Assembly (NCBI RefSeq): GCF_009765275.1
Contig: NZ_VOPH01000003.1
Span: 558,001 to 622,000, forward strand
DNA: 64,000 bases
DNA from: Chachezhania sediminis
GTDB lineage: Bacteria; Pseudomonadota; Alphaproteobacteria; Rhodobacterales; Rhodobacteraceae
Reading direction: 5' to 3'
The notes under the pieces are model-generated. The model did no database searches, was not told the DNA's origin, and saw only the letters and a list, made by a program, of their open reading frames with translations. Below are positions 24,984-33,027 of the stretch, piece by piece; within the stretch, counting starts at the first letter, position 1; each line of letters begins with the position of its first letter. A program made the translations under genes and the position numbers.

Positions 24984-26528
24984 TCAGGCCGCCGTCGGTT
25001 TCGCGGTCCAGTATTCGTCCTTCAGCTTGCGCTTGATCAGTTTGCCGGTCGGCGTGCGGGGCAGCTCGTCGCGGAAATCGACGCTCCTGGGCGCCTTCGG
25101 CTTCGACAGCCGCGCGCGCGTCCAGGCGATCAGCTCCTGCGCCTTTTCCTCGGTCGGCTCGACCCCCGGTTCCAGCTGGACGACGGCTTTCACCTCTTCG
25201 CCCATCTCCTCGCAGGGCACGCCGAAGACCGCCACGTCGGCGACGTCCGGGTGACCGATCATCATGTCCTCGGTCTCCTGCGGGTAGATGTTCACGCCGC
25301 CGGAGATGATCGTGTAGGACGCCCGGTCGGTCAGGAACAGGAAACCGTCCTCGTTCACATAGCCCACGTCGCCGATGGTGGCGCAGCCTGGCCGCAGATA
25401 GGCGCGGGCGGTCTTTTCGGGGTCGTGGCGGTACTGGAATTCCACGCCGCTGTCGAAATAGATGTTGCCGATCTCGCCCACGGGCAGTTCGTTGCCCTCA
25501 TCGTCGACCACGACGATCTCGCCGATCATCGACTTGCCCACAGTGCCCGGGTACTTCACCCAGTCCTCGGAGATTGCGATGGTCACGCCGTTGGCTTCCG
25601 ATCCGGCATAGTATTCGATCAGGATCGGACCCCACCAATCGATCATCGCCGCCTTCACGTCCTTGGGACAGGGCGCTGCCGCATGGTAGGCCACCCGAAG
25701 CGAGGACATGTCGTATTTCGTCCGCACGTCTTCCGGCAGCTTCAGCATCCGCACGAACATGGTCGGCACGACCTGGGTATGCGTGACGCTGTACGCCTCG
25801 ATCAGGCGCAGCATCTCTTCGGCGTCGAAGCGTTCCATGATGACCGCCGTGCCGCCCAGCATGACCGCCATCATCGACGTCCGGAGCGGCGCCGCGTGAT
25901 AGAGCGGTGCGGGCGACAGGTAGATCGTGTCGGGGCCCATGCCGGCCATCGTCTCGCACAGGACGGTCATCAGGCCCGGGATTACCGTGTCGACGGGCTG
26001 CGGCGTGAAGGTGCGGGTGATGCCCTTGGGGCGCCCCGTCGTGCCGGAAGAATAGAGAAGGTCGGCCCCTGCCGCCTCGTCCGCGACGGGCGTGGCGGAT
26101 TGGGTGGCCTCGAACGCCTTCCAGTCCAGGTCCGCGGGCACACCGGCGCCACACAGGAAGAAACGCACCTCGGGACAGGCGGCCCGAAGCGCGGGCAGCA
26201 GCTCGGCATACCTGGCGGACACGATGGTCACCTTGGCGTCGCAGTCAACCACGATATAGGCGATCTCGTCCGCCGACAGGTGGCGGCTGATCGCGGTATA
26301 GAACAGGCCGCTGCGCTGCGCGGCCCAGGTCAGGCCCACAAAATCCAGGTTGTTCTCGAACAGCAGGGCGACATGGTCGCCCTGCCCCAGACCCAGCGCG
26401 CGAAAGGCCTGCGCACCCCTGTTCGACACGGCGTCCAGTTCCGCAAAGGTCAGCGACCCGCTGCCATCCGCCATCTGATAGGCGATCTTGTCCGGCGTCG
26501 TCTTCGCGAATGCCGATGGATGTTTCAT
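24984..26528 (-). CDS. AMP-binding acyl-CoA synthetase
   Basis: A 514-residue ANL-family ligase that activates a carboxylic acid to its CoA thioester through an acyl-AMP. It has P-loop LLYSSGTTGRPKGITR (about 180-195), EYYAGSEANG (A5 region), DVGYVNEDGFLFLTDR (A7/A8) and the catalytic Lys in TPTGKLIKRKL near the end. Length and all core motifs are intact, in contrast to every neighbour in this operon. ATG 26528 has a GGAGGGA ribosome site 5 bases upstream. The substrate is probably a medium-chain or cyclic acid. It may now be expressed from decayed upstream DNA. Confidence 0.9.
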   Translation of the reverse strand: MKHPSAFAKTTPDKIAYQMADGSGSLTFAELDAVSNRGAQAFRALGLGQGDHVALLFENNLDFVGLTWAAQRSGLFYTAISRHLSADEIAYIVVDCDAKVTIVSARYAELLPALRAACPEVRFFLCGAGVPADLDWKAFEATQSATPVADEAAGADLLYSSGTTGRPKGITRTFTPQPVDTVIPGLMTVLCETMAGMGPDTIYLSPAPLYHAAPLRTSMMAVMLGGTAVIMERFDAEEMLRLIEAYSVTHTQVVPTMFVRMLKLPEDVRTKYDMSSLRVAYHAAAPCPKDVKAAMIDWWGPILIEYYAGSEANGVTIAISEDWVKYPGTVGKSMIGEIVVVDDEGNELPVGEIGNIYFDSGVEFQYRHDPEKTARAYLRPGCATIGDVGYVNEDGFLFLTDRASYTIISGGVNIYPQETEDMMIGHPDVADVAVFGVPCEEMGEEVKAVVQLEPGVEPTEEKAQELIAWTRARLSKPKAPRSVDFRDELPRTPTGKLIKRKLKDEYWTAKPTAA

Positions 26529-26563
26529 GTCATTCCCTCCCTTTAGGTCCCGTTGGCGGCCGC

Positions 26564-27014
26564 TCAGCTGCGTTCTCCCAGGCCCAGGCTGCGGCCGATG
26601 ATTTCCTTCATGATCTCCGACGACCCGGCATAGATCCGGCTGACCCGGGCCGAGCAGTACATGCGGGCGATCTCGTATTCTTCCATGAACCCGGCGCCGC
26701 CATGCAGCTGCACGCAACCGTCGCCCACCTCGCCCTCGATCTCCGAGGTCAGAAGCTTGGCCTCGCGCCGCCATCTCGGCCGTCAGGTGCCCGTCCATGT
26801 GTTCCAGCGCGCAATGATCGACGAAGGTCCAGGCGCCATCCAGCCTGGTCTTCATCGCAGCCATGGCGAAACGCGAATTCTGGAACTTGCCGATGGGCCG
26901 GCCGAAGGCGCGGCGTTCGACGATCAGCCCGGCCAGGATCCTGTTGGAAATGAAGGTCTTGGCCCCATTCAGCAGCCAGTGATCGCCCTTGTCTTCGGCC
27001 GTCTTGCGGATCAT
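26564..27014 (-). pseudogene. acyl-CoA dehydrogenase, internally deleted and frameshifted
   Basis: From ATG 27014 the frame reads MIRKTAEDKGDHWLLNGAKT FISN and then jumps to LAGLIVERRAFGRPIGKFQN S. This is the middle of an ACAD with the N-terminal 130 residues and the central sheet missing. After a frameshift near 26770 it resumes as KLLTSEIEGEVGDGCVQLHG, GFMEEYEIARMYCSARVSRI and ends GRSLGLGERS at 26564. The catalytic base region is gone. It is immediately upstream of the intact acyl-CoA synthetase. Confidence 0.8.
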
Positions 27015-27024
27015 CTGTCTTTCC

Positions 27025-27350
27025 TCATGCCGCACCGTTGATCGCGGTCACGTCCGGCACCGGCAGTTTTTCCAGCCGCCGCAGAAAGCCCTTGTCCTCG
27101 TTCAGCCGGGCCTTGTTGGCGTTATCGCCGGCCTCGGCCTCCGGCAGGCCGTTCAGATAGCCCCCGGCGAAAAAGGTCTTCTTGGCCGATGCGAAGATCA
27201 CGCCCTTCAGGCCCTCTTCGGCCTCCAGCCGGGCCACCGTGGCGCCCATGAGATCGTGGCAGGCGGGGACCGTCATGTTGGCCGACTGCCCGTCCATGTC
27301 CATCGTCACGACAGCTTTCCGGACGCGTCGCGACGATAGTCAAAGCCCAT
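27025..27350 (-). pseudogene. enoyl-CoA hydratase/3-hydroxyacyl-CoA dehydrogenase (FadJ-like) N-terminal remnant
   Basis: ATG 27350 gives MGFDYRRDASGK and then hits an early stop. Restoring one G (GGAAAGCT to GGAAAGGCT) continues as AVVTMDMDGQSANMTVPACH, SAKKTFFAGGYLNGL and KLPVPDVTAINGAA, the N-terminal crotonase start of FadJ-type proteins. It stops where the oxyanion-hole GGG segment would begin. One base deletion plus truncation make it non-functional. It was the first gene of the minus-strand operon. Confidence 0.75.
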
Positions 27351-27437
27351 GTAAAGCCCTCCCAAAGCGTGGCCTCTCCCCGCCCCCGCTTCTGCTCGAC
27401 GGGACCATACCGGCGGCCCGTCATTTTTTCAAGCGAT

Positions 27438-27451
27438 GCATTAAAAAATGC
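27438..27451. promoter_or_regulatory. palindromic operator candidate between TetR gene and decayed operon
   Basis: GCATT-AAAA-AATGC is a perfect inverted repeat in an AT-rich patch of the 195-bp divergent region. It is 87 bp from the dead operon's first start and 94 bp from the TetR start. TetR regulators commonly bind such short palindromes in shared promoters. Confidence 0.45.
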
Positions 27452-27545
27452 TTCCGAGGCCCGGAGACCGCTTCGGTCCGAGTTGATCTGGGACGGGTCC
27501 CTGCCTATAAAACTAGAGAATTTACTTGAAATCCGAGAAGGTTGA

Positions 27546-28271
27546 ATGGCGCCCACGGCAAAAGAGTCCCTGCGCAAGGGCGAACGGACGCGGATGCGTC
27601 TGAAGAAGACCGCGCTGCGGTTGTTCGCCCAGCAGGGAATCGAAAACGTGTCGATCCGGGACATCCAGTCGGCCGCCGGACAGAAGAACAACGGCTCGAT
27701 CACCTATTACTTCACCTCGCGCGACGCCCTGATCCGCGAGATCCTGGCGGATGTGGCGGCCAGGCTCGACGATGACAACAACCGCCGCCTGGACGCACTG
27801 GAAGCCCGCGGCGGGCCAAACAGCGTCCGCGAGGTGGCCGAGATCCTGCTGCCCGTGGTGAACCGCGGATCGGCCGACGCACAGGACGAACTGTTCCAGC
27901 TTCAGTTCTTCACCTCTGTCCTGATCACCCGCCGCGACCTGCTGTTCGAGGCGACGGCGGATGCTGACCGCGCCACACGGCGCTGTTTCCGCCACATCGC
28001 GCGGCTGGCGCCCGAGATGCCGAAGGAAATCATCAACCAGCGTCTGCAGTTGATGCTGCTGTTCGCCCTGTCGGCCGGTGCCTCGATGGAATCCGGCAAG
28101 GAGGGGCACCGCAACTGGTCGTCGCTGTGGAACCAGGCTTCCGCGGAACCGAACCTGGCCGACATCATGGCCGGCATGATCATAGCACCGGTGTCGGACA
28201 CGACCCTGGCCGTCGTGGGACAGAAACGCAGCGACATCGCCGCAGAGGCCGTCCCGACGCCGGACAGCTGA
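27546..28271 (+). CDS. TetR-family transcriptional regulator
   Basis: A 241-residue regulator. The N-terminal DNA-binding domain is RMRLKKTALRLFAQQGIENV then SIRDIQSAAGQKNNGSITYY. The C-terminal ligand domain resembles PsrA/FadR-type TetR proteins, which sense acyl-CoAs. It is intact and divergent from a lipid-catabolism operon that has decayed, so it may now control only the acyl-CoA synthetase or itself. ATG 27546 follows GAGAAGG. Confidence 0.9.
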   Translation: MAPTAKESLRKGERTRMRLKKTALRLFAQQGIENVSIRDIQSAAGQKNNGSITYYFTSRDALIREILADVAARLDDDNNRRLDALEARGGPNSVREVAEILLPVVNRGSADAQDELFQLQFFTSVLITRRDLLFEATADADRATRRCFRHIARLAPEMPKEIINQRLQLMLLFALSAGASMESGKEGHRNWSSLWNQASAEPNLADIMAGMIIAPVSDTTLAVVGQKRSDIAAEAVPTPDS

Positions 28272-28344
28272 TCCGCCGCAAAAAGCACCCCTCCGATCGC
28301 CCGTCACCCGCGCCCGGCCGCCCCGAACAATGTCTGCCGCGCAG

Positions 28345-28362
28345 TTCGTGAAGTTTTCGTGA
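28345..28362. promoter_or_regulatory. 11-bp direct repeat, Pho-box-like, upstream of an ABC ATPase gene
   Basis: TTCGTGA occurs at 28345-28351 and 28356-28362, an exact repeat with 11-bp period. Read on the minus strand it is CAGTCAC-GAAA-ACTTCAC, resembling the PhoB box CTGTCAT-N4-CTGTCAY (about 10 of 14). It ends 84 bp upstream of the ATPase start. Other OmpR-family regulators could also use it. Confidence 0.4.
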
Positions 28363-28446
28363 CTGCAGCGGGGCGGGATTGCCCTGCCGTCCCCGGGCCG
28401 CTACCCCGGCGCGGGTTATCGGCCCCGGCTATTGAAACGGAACGAC

Positions 28447-29466
28447 ATGTCGGCAGGACTGGAAGCTGTGACCAAGCGGTTCGGCAAGGCCGTGGCGGTC
28501 GACGCCATATCGGCCCAACTGGCGGACGGCGAATTCTTCGTGGTTCTTGGCCCTTCGGGGTGCGGCAAGTCCACCTTGCTACGCCTGATCGCAGGCCTGG
28601 AAACGGCGGATGAAGGGGCGATCACGCTGGATGGCGTATCCGTTGCCCGGCCCGGCCTGCATATGCCCCCGGAAAAGCGCGCCGTAGGGGTCGTGTTCCA
28701 GTCCTATGCGCTGTGGCCCCACATGACGGTCCGCCAGAACGTGGCCTTCCCCGCCGAATCCGCCGGCCTGCCCCGGCGCGAAGTCGACCGCATCGCGGAC
28801 CGCAGCCTGGACACCGTGGCCCTGACCGATTTCGCCGACCGGATGCCCGCAGCGCTGTCCGGCGGCCAGCGGCAGCGCGTCGCGCTGGCTCGCTGCCTTG
28901 CGGGCGGCGCGCGGACGATCCTGATGGACGAACCCCTGGCCAACCTGGACCCGCACCTGCGCACGCGGATGGAGGCCGAAATCCACCGCTTTCATCGCCA
29001 GGCAGGGGTAACGACACTTTACATCACCCACGACCAGCGCGAGGCAATGGCCCTGGCCGACCGGATCGCGGTCATGTGGAACGGACGCTTCCTGCAGGTG
29101 GCCCCGCCGCAGGAGTTGCACGACCGCCCCGTGACCGAAGAGGTCGCCCGCTTCATCGGTCGCGCCGCCGTACTGCCGGCGATGCTGACAGGGGGCGGCG
29201 CAGACCTGGGGCCGTTCATCCTGCCCTGGTTGACCGGGAACGGCCCCGGACAGGTGGTCCTGCGCCCCGGTGACATCGCGTTCGGCGGCGTGACGCCCGC
29301 CCGCCTGACCCATGTCTTCTATCGCGGGGGCCACTGGGAAGCGCTGGCCGAGGTCGAAGGGCTTTCGGAACCCCTGCCCGTTTCGGCCCGGCAGCGGCTG
29401 GCGGACGGCGGTCTGGTGACCTTGGCCATCAACGGTGGCTGGATCCTGCCGGGAAAGAGCGGCTGA
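28447..29466 (+). CDS. ABC transporter ATP-binding protein (FbpC/PotA/PhnT-like)
   Basis: A 339-residue ATPase. It has Walker [10 protein letters not shown], signature LSGGQRQRVALAR, Walker B TILMDEPLANLD and switch YITHDQREAM. A C-terminal TOBE-like domain (about 245-335) marks the iron/putrescine/maltose importer class. No permease is next to it on this strand. The matching permease and receptor lie 0.7-3.4 kb away on the other strand, so the three probably form one importer under two promoters. ATG 28447 is used; an in-frame TTG 15 bp upstream is less likely. Confidence 0.88.
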   Translation: MSAGLEAVTKRFGKAVAVDAISAQLADGEFFVVLGPSGCGKSTLLRLIAGLETADEGAITLDGVSVARPGLHMPPEKRAVGVVFQSYALWPHMTVRQNVAFPAESAGLPRREVDRIADRSLDTVALTDFADRMPAALSGGQRQRVALARCLAGGARTILMDEPLANLDPHLRTRMEAEIHRFHRQAGVTTLYITHDQREAMALADRIAVMWNGRFLQVAPPQELHDRPVTEEVARFIGRAAVLPAMLTGGGADLGPFILPWLTGNGPGQVVLRPGDIAFGGVTPARLTHVFYRGGHWEALAEVEGLSEPLPVSARQRLADGGLVTLAINGGWILPGKSG

Positions 29467-29530
29467 AACCGGCCGCCACTGCAGGTCGGTTTCAAATGCA
29501 GATCAGTTCAGTTGCACACGGCACGACAAC

Positions 29531-29557
29531 GGCCCGCAGGACAGGATCCTGCGGGCC
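29531..29557. terminator. bidirectional hairpin between convergent genes
   Basis: GGCCCGCAGGA (29531-29541) and TCCTGCGGGCC (29547-29557) form a perfect 11-bp stem with a 5-base loop. It lies between the plus-strand ATPase gene and the minus-strand small periplasmic protein. Neither side has a clear T-run. It may serve both transcripts. Confidence 0.5.
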
Positions 29558-29625
29558 GCACCCGGCCAGGCCGGGAAACGTCGGGACAGCAGGCGCGTCA
29601 CGCGCCGCCGGAACCCGCGCCAAGG

Positions 29626-30027
29626 TTACTTGGCGAAAAGGTCGACCTTCACCTCGGACGAGTCGCCGTGGTCCGTCGAATTCACCTGCGAGCGAATTTC
29701 CTCGGCCGAGGCCAGCAGGATGATGTCGCGACCCTGCACGGCAAGCGTTCCCTGTTCGGCCAGGACGGTGATCTTGTCATCGGCCGTGCTCATGTCCAGA
29801 CCGTCCGCCAGGTCGATGCTGACATCGGCGATGTTGGCGTCGATATCGGCATCGGCGACGGTGCCCAGAACCACGCCGTCCTCGGTCATGACAACCGAGC
29901 CCATGTAGCCGTCAAGAACCGTCACATCCGACAGATCGGCGGGCGCGGGGTTCACTTCCGCGAAAGCCATGGTCGAGGTCAGCATGGCGGCCGAAGCAAG
30001 GGCGAGGATTTTGGTTTTCGAAAACAT
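29626..30027 (-). CDS. small exported protein with PRC-barrel-like repeats
   Basis: A 133-residue protein with a clear signal peptide (MFSKTKILALASAAMLTSTM, cleavage after AFA). The mature part is acidic and beta-rich: VTVLDGYMGSVVMTEDGVVL GTV, then DADIDANIADVSIDLADGLD. This resembles the PRC-barrel/photosynthetic reaction-centre fold of envelope proteins in Rhodobacteraceae; the function is unknown. ATG 30027 has GGAAAGG upstream. It lies between the ABC permease gene (same strand, 160 bp upstream) and the ATPase gene, so it may be an accessory of that importer or unrelated. Confidence 0.8.
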   Translation of the reverse strand: MFSKTKILALASAAMLTSTMAFAEVNPAPADLSDVTVLDGYMGSVVMTEDGVVLGTVADADIDANIADVSIDLADGLDMSTADDKITVLAEQGTLAVQGRDIILLASAEEIRSQVNSTDHGDSSEVKVDLFAK

Positions 30028-30188
30028 GTCGAAGCCTTTCCTTGTTTGGTTCGTTGCTGGTTCAACACCAGACACCCGCCTGTTGTTCCAAGATTTTTCC
30101 CGGCGCACCGCAGTTTCAACCAGGACCTGAAAACTGAACAGCCTGCCTTGCACCGGGCGCGAAGACGCCCGGAAAGGCCCGCAACCGT

Positions 30189-31907
30189 TCATGTGCGCCA
30201 GGGCACCACGCCGGGCGGCAAGCGGCGGCCGAACCGGTCCAGCGCCACCATCAGCACCGTCGTGGCCAGCACCGTCACGCAGGACAGGGCCGCGGCCAGC
30301 GTGGTATATCCGCCGTCCTCGTAATTGAAGATCGAGGTCCCGATGGTCTCGTTCCCGGTCGACCAGAGCAGGGCCGAGACCGTGACCTCGTTATAGGCTG
30401 TCAGGAACACGAGGATCGCGCCGGATGCCGCTGCCGGCGCAGTCAGCGGCGCAAAGATCCGCCACATCCGGCGGGCAAAGCCCGCGCCCGATACCCGCGC
30501 GGCCTCGTCCAGGGACGGGTCCAGCTGGCCATAGGCGGCGGCGACGGGTTTCAGCGCCACTGACAGGAAGGCAGTCAGATAGGCCAGGAAAATGATCGTC
30601 AGCGTGTTGTAGATCGACAGGTTCAGCAAGGGCAGCGGCCGGATGAAGGCCAGGATGAAGGCAATGGAAATCACCAGCCCCGGGATCGCATAGCTGACAT
30701 CGGCCAGCGCCTGCAGCGTGCCGCCAGCCTGCCGGCCCAGCCGCGACCGGCGGTCCGACAGGAAGTACCCCGTGGCGATCGACAGCCCCGCCAGCACAAA
30801 GGCCGCCGCCCCCGCGGCCAGGGTCGAATTGGCAAAGGCCCGCACGGTCGAGGCCTGGCGGAACAGGATCTCGGCAAAGTTGTCCAGCGTCACGGTGTCG
30901 GCGCTCAGCGGCAAGCCATAGGTCCGGACCAGCGCCGTCGCGGTCAGGGCCGTCAGGGGCAGGACCAGCGTGGCGGCGACATATGCCAGAAGCCCCGCCT
31001 CCACCACCGGCCGCGCACGTCCCAGCGCGATCCGCAAAGGCGGCTGCGGCGGGCCCACAACCGCGGCACGCATGCGTTTCTGCAGGCGGATCGACAGGGT
31101 CACAGCGACCAGCGCCACCGCCGCCAGCAGGATCGAGATCACGGCGACATCGGTCAGGACCGAGGGTCCGAAACTGGACAGCCGCCGCCAGATCAGGACC
31201 GGCAGCGTGGTGTAGCGCGCGGGGATGCCAAGGATCGCGAGGATGCCGAAATTCCCAAGGGCGGACACGAAGGCCAGCATGAACCCCGCCACCAGCGACG
31301 GCGCCAGAAGCGGCAGGATCACCCGGCGGATCATGCGTGCGGGGCGGGCACCGGCGATGCGCGCCGCCTCGACGATTTCGCGCGGCAGGGATCGCAGCGC
31401 GGCCAGAACAACCAGCAAGACCAGGGGCATGTGCTGGACGGTCAGCAGCAGCATCACCCCGAACGGCGTGTAAAGCGGATGGGGCGAGCCGGGCGGCGGC
31501 GCGATGCCCAGCGTGCCAAGGACGACGCTGGACGGCCCCAGCGCCTGCACCCAGGCGATAGCTGTCACCTGCGGCGGGATCATCATCGGCAAGAGCAGCG
31601 CAAAGACCAGCGGCCCCTTGGCCCGCACGTCCGACAGGCCCACGACCAGCGCCAGCACCGATCCGATCACGGTCGCGGCCAGCCCCGACAGGGCCGAGCT
31701 TTCCAGGCTGTTCCACGCGGCCTTCTGGACGGACGACTTACCCAAAGCCTCGATCAGCGGCGCCAGCGACGGGACGGCACCGTCGGTCAACCCGACCCGT
31801 GCCAGCAGCCCCAGCGGCAGGCCGAACAGCACCACCGCGAAAAGCGCAAGCACGGCAAGGGTCATCCCCTCGCCGCGCCCCATCCTCGATCGAAGGCTGT
31901 CAGCCAC
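30189..31907 (-). CDS. ABC transporter permease, two fused domains (FbpB/iron or phosphonate type)
   Basis: A 572-residue inner-membrane protein with about twelve hydrophobic segments in two homologous halves. EAA-like loops are VEAARIAGARPARMIRRVIL (about 185-205) and DEAARVSGAGFARRMWRIFA (about 480-500). Fused two-domain permeases are usual in ferric-ion, thiamine and 2-aminoethylphosphonate importers. The first frame start is GTG 31907, overlapping the receptor gene stop by 8 bp. ATG 31865, with GGCGAGGGG before it, is an alternative start. Confidence 0.9.
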   Translation of the reverse strand: MADSLRSRMGRGEGMTLAVLALFAVVLFGLPLGLLARVGLTDGAVPSLAPLIEALGKSSVQKAAWNSLESSALSGLAATVIGSVLALVVGLSDVRAKGPLVFALLLPMMIPPQVTAIAWVQALGPSSVVLGTLGIAPPPGSPHPLYTPFGVMLLLTVQHMPLVLLVVLAALRSLPREIVEAARIAGARPARMIRRVILPLLAPSLVAGFMLAFVSALGNFGILAILGIPARYTTLPVLIWRRLSSFGPSVLTDVAVISILLAAVALVAVTLSIRLQKRMRAAVVGPPQPPLRIALGRARPVVEAGLLAYVAATLVLPLTALTATALVRTYGLPLSADTVTLDNFAEILFRQASTVRAFANSTLAAGAAAFVLAGLSIATGYFLSDRRSRLGRQAGGTLQALADVSYAIPGLVISIAFILAFIRPLPLLNLSIYNTLTIIFLAYLTAFLSVALKPVAAAYGQLDPSLDEAARVSGAGFARRMWRIFAPLTAPAAASGAILVFLTAYNEVTVSALLWSTGNETIGTSIFNYEDGGYTTLAAALSCVTVLATTVLMVALDRFGRRLPPGVVPWRT

Positions 31908-32880
31908 CGAAGATGTCCAGGAACTTTTCCTTGTTCTCCTGATCCTCGGCCAGGGCCCTGGCCGGGTCGAAGGCGATCAGCTTGATCTGGTCGCGCGACG
32001 GGAACCCATCGGGCGCCGGAACGCCCGGATGCGCCGGCAGATAGCCCATGTCGGCCGCCAGCTTCTGCCCGTCTTCCGAGATCAGGAAATCGACGAAGGC
32101 CTTTGCCGCATCGGTGTTCCTGGCGGTCGACAGGATCGCCACCGGCTCGGTCACAACGGACACGCCTTCGGTCGGGAAAACAAAGGCCACGGGCGCACCC
32201 TTCACCTGCTCGCGGATCGGCAGGAAGTCGACGACGAAACCGTAAAGCTTTTCGCCCCCGGCCACGGCCTTGTAGACGCCGCCATTGCCACCCTGCGGGT
32301 TCGCGCCCTGTTCGGCCAGGCCTTCGTAAAGCGCCCAGCCCAGGTCCGGGTTCGAGGTCAGCGCGGCCATGTGGATCGTCGCGGCACCCGAGGTCAGCGG
32401 CGACGGCATGGCGATCATACCCCTGGCTTCCGGCTTCAGCAGGTCCTTGTAGGACGTGGGCACCATCGGAGCATTGGTGTTGTACATGATGCCCGTGGTG
32501 ATCAGCTTGGTCGAGAAATAGTGGTGCTGCGGATCCATCACTGCCGGGTCATAGGCGGACACGTCCGCCTCGGGATAGGCCATCAGGCGGCCTTCGGCCT
32601 CCAGCCCTTCCATAGTGACGTTGTCAGCGATCAGCAGGACGTCGGGTTGCGGATTGCCGGCCTCGAACTCGGCGGCCAGCTTTGCCATCACCTTGGTGGT
32701 GCCGTCGCGGAACCAGTCCACCTCGACATCCGGGTACTTTGCCTTGAACGCATCCACGGTCTGCTGTGCGTCGGCATTGGGTTGCGAGGTATAAAGCACC
32801 AGCTTGCCCGACGGGCCTTCGGCCGATGCACCGGTGGCCAGCCCGGCCGCAAGGGCGGCGGTCAGAATCAGTCGCTTCAT
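31900..32880 (-). CDS. ABC transporter substrate-binding protein (FbpA/AfuA/PhnS-like)
   Basis: A 326-residue periplasmic receptor with signal peptide (MKRLILTAALAAGLATGASA). The extracellular-binding type 1 fold shows KLVLYTSQPNADAQQTVDAF, NPQPDVLLIADNVTMEGLEA and TEGVSVVTEPVAILS. Ferric FbpA proteins bind iron through a Tyr-Tyr pair; at that position this protein has LYGFVVDF, so iron binding is doubtful. A phosphonate, thiamine or sugar-phosphate ligand is possible. It is translationally coupled to the fused permease downstream and starts at ATG 32880. Confidence 0.88.
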   Translation of the reverse strand: MKRLILTAALAAGLATGASAEGPSGKLVLYTSQPNADAQQTVDAFKAKYPDVEVDWFRDGTTKVMAKLAAEFEAGNPQPDVLLIADNVTMEGLEAEGRLMAYPEADVSAYDPAVMDPQHHYFSTKLITTGIMYNTNAPMVPTSYKDLLKPEARGMIAMPSPLTSGAATIHMAALTSNPDLGWALYEGLAEQGANPQGGNGGVYKAVAGGEKLYGFVVDFLPIREQVKGAPVAFVFPTEGVSVVTEPVAILSTARNTDAAKAFVDFLISEDGQKLAADMGYLPAHPGVPAPDGFPSRDQIKLIAFDPARALAEDQENKEKFLDIFGG

Positions 32881-32977
32881 GGAAATGCGGTCCTTGTCGC
32901 TGTTGCATGTGGCGGGTGGCTAGCAACGACGTGCTACAGTTCCATGACGGCCAGAGCCACCCGGCAACGTTTGCCAC

Positions 32978-32997
32978 CGCCCTGTGCCAAGGGCGGC
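32978..32997. terminator. hairpin downstream of the giant autotransporter gene
   Basis: CCGCCCT-GTGCCA-AGGGCGG is a perfect 7-bp stem and 6-base loop 30 bp past the autotransporter stop on the minus strand. There is no T-run. It is probably the 3' end of the long autotransporter transcript. Confidence 0.4.
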
Positions 32998-33027
32998 GCC
33001 TTGCCCGCGGGACGTTGACCGGTTCGG

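Noticed and set aside
31900-32880. Firm naming as ferric-iron receptor fbpA
   Set aside because: The Tyr-Tyr iron ligands are not visible at the expected place, so no gene symbol is given.
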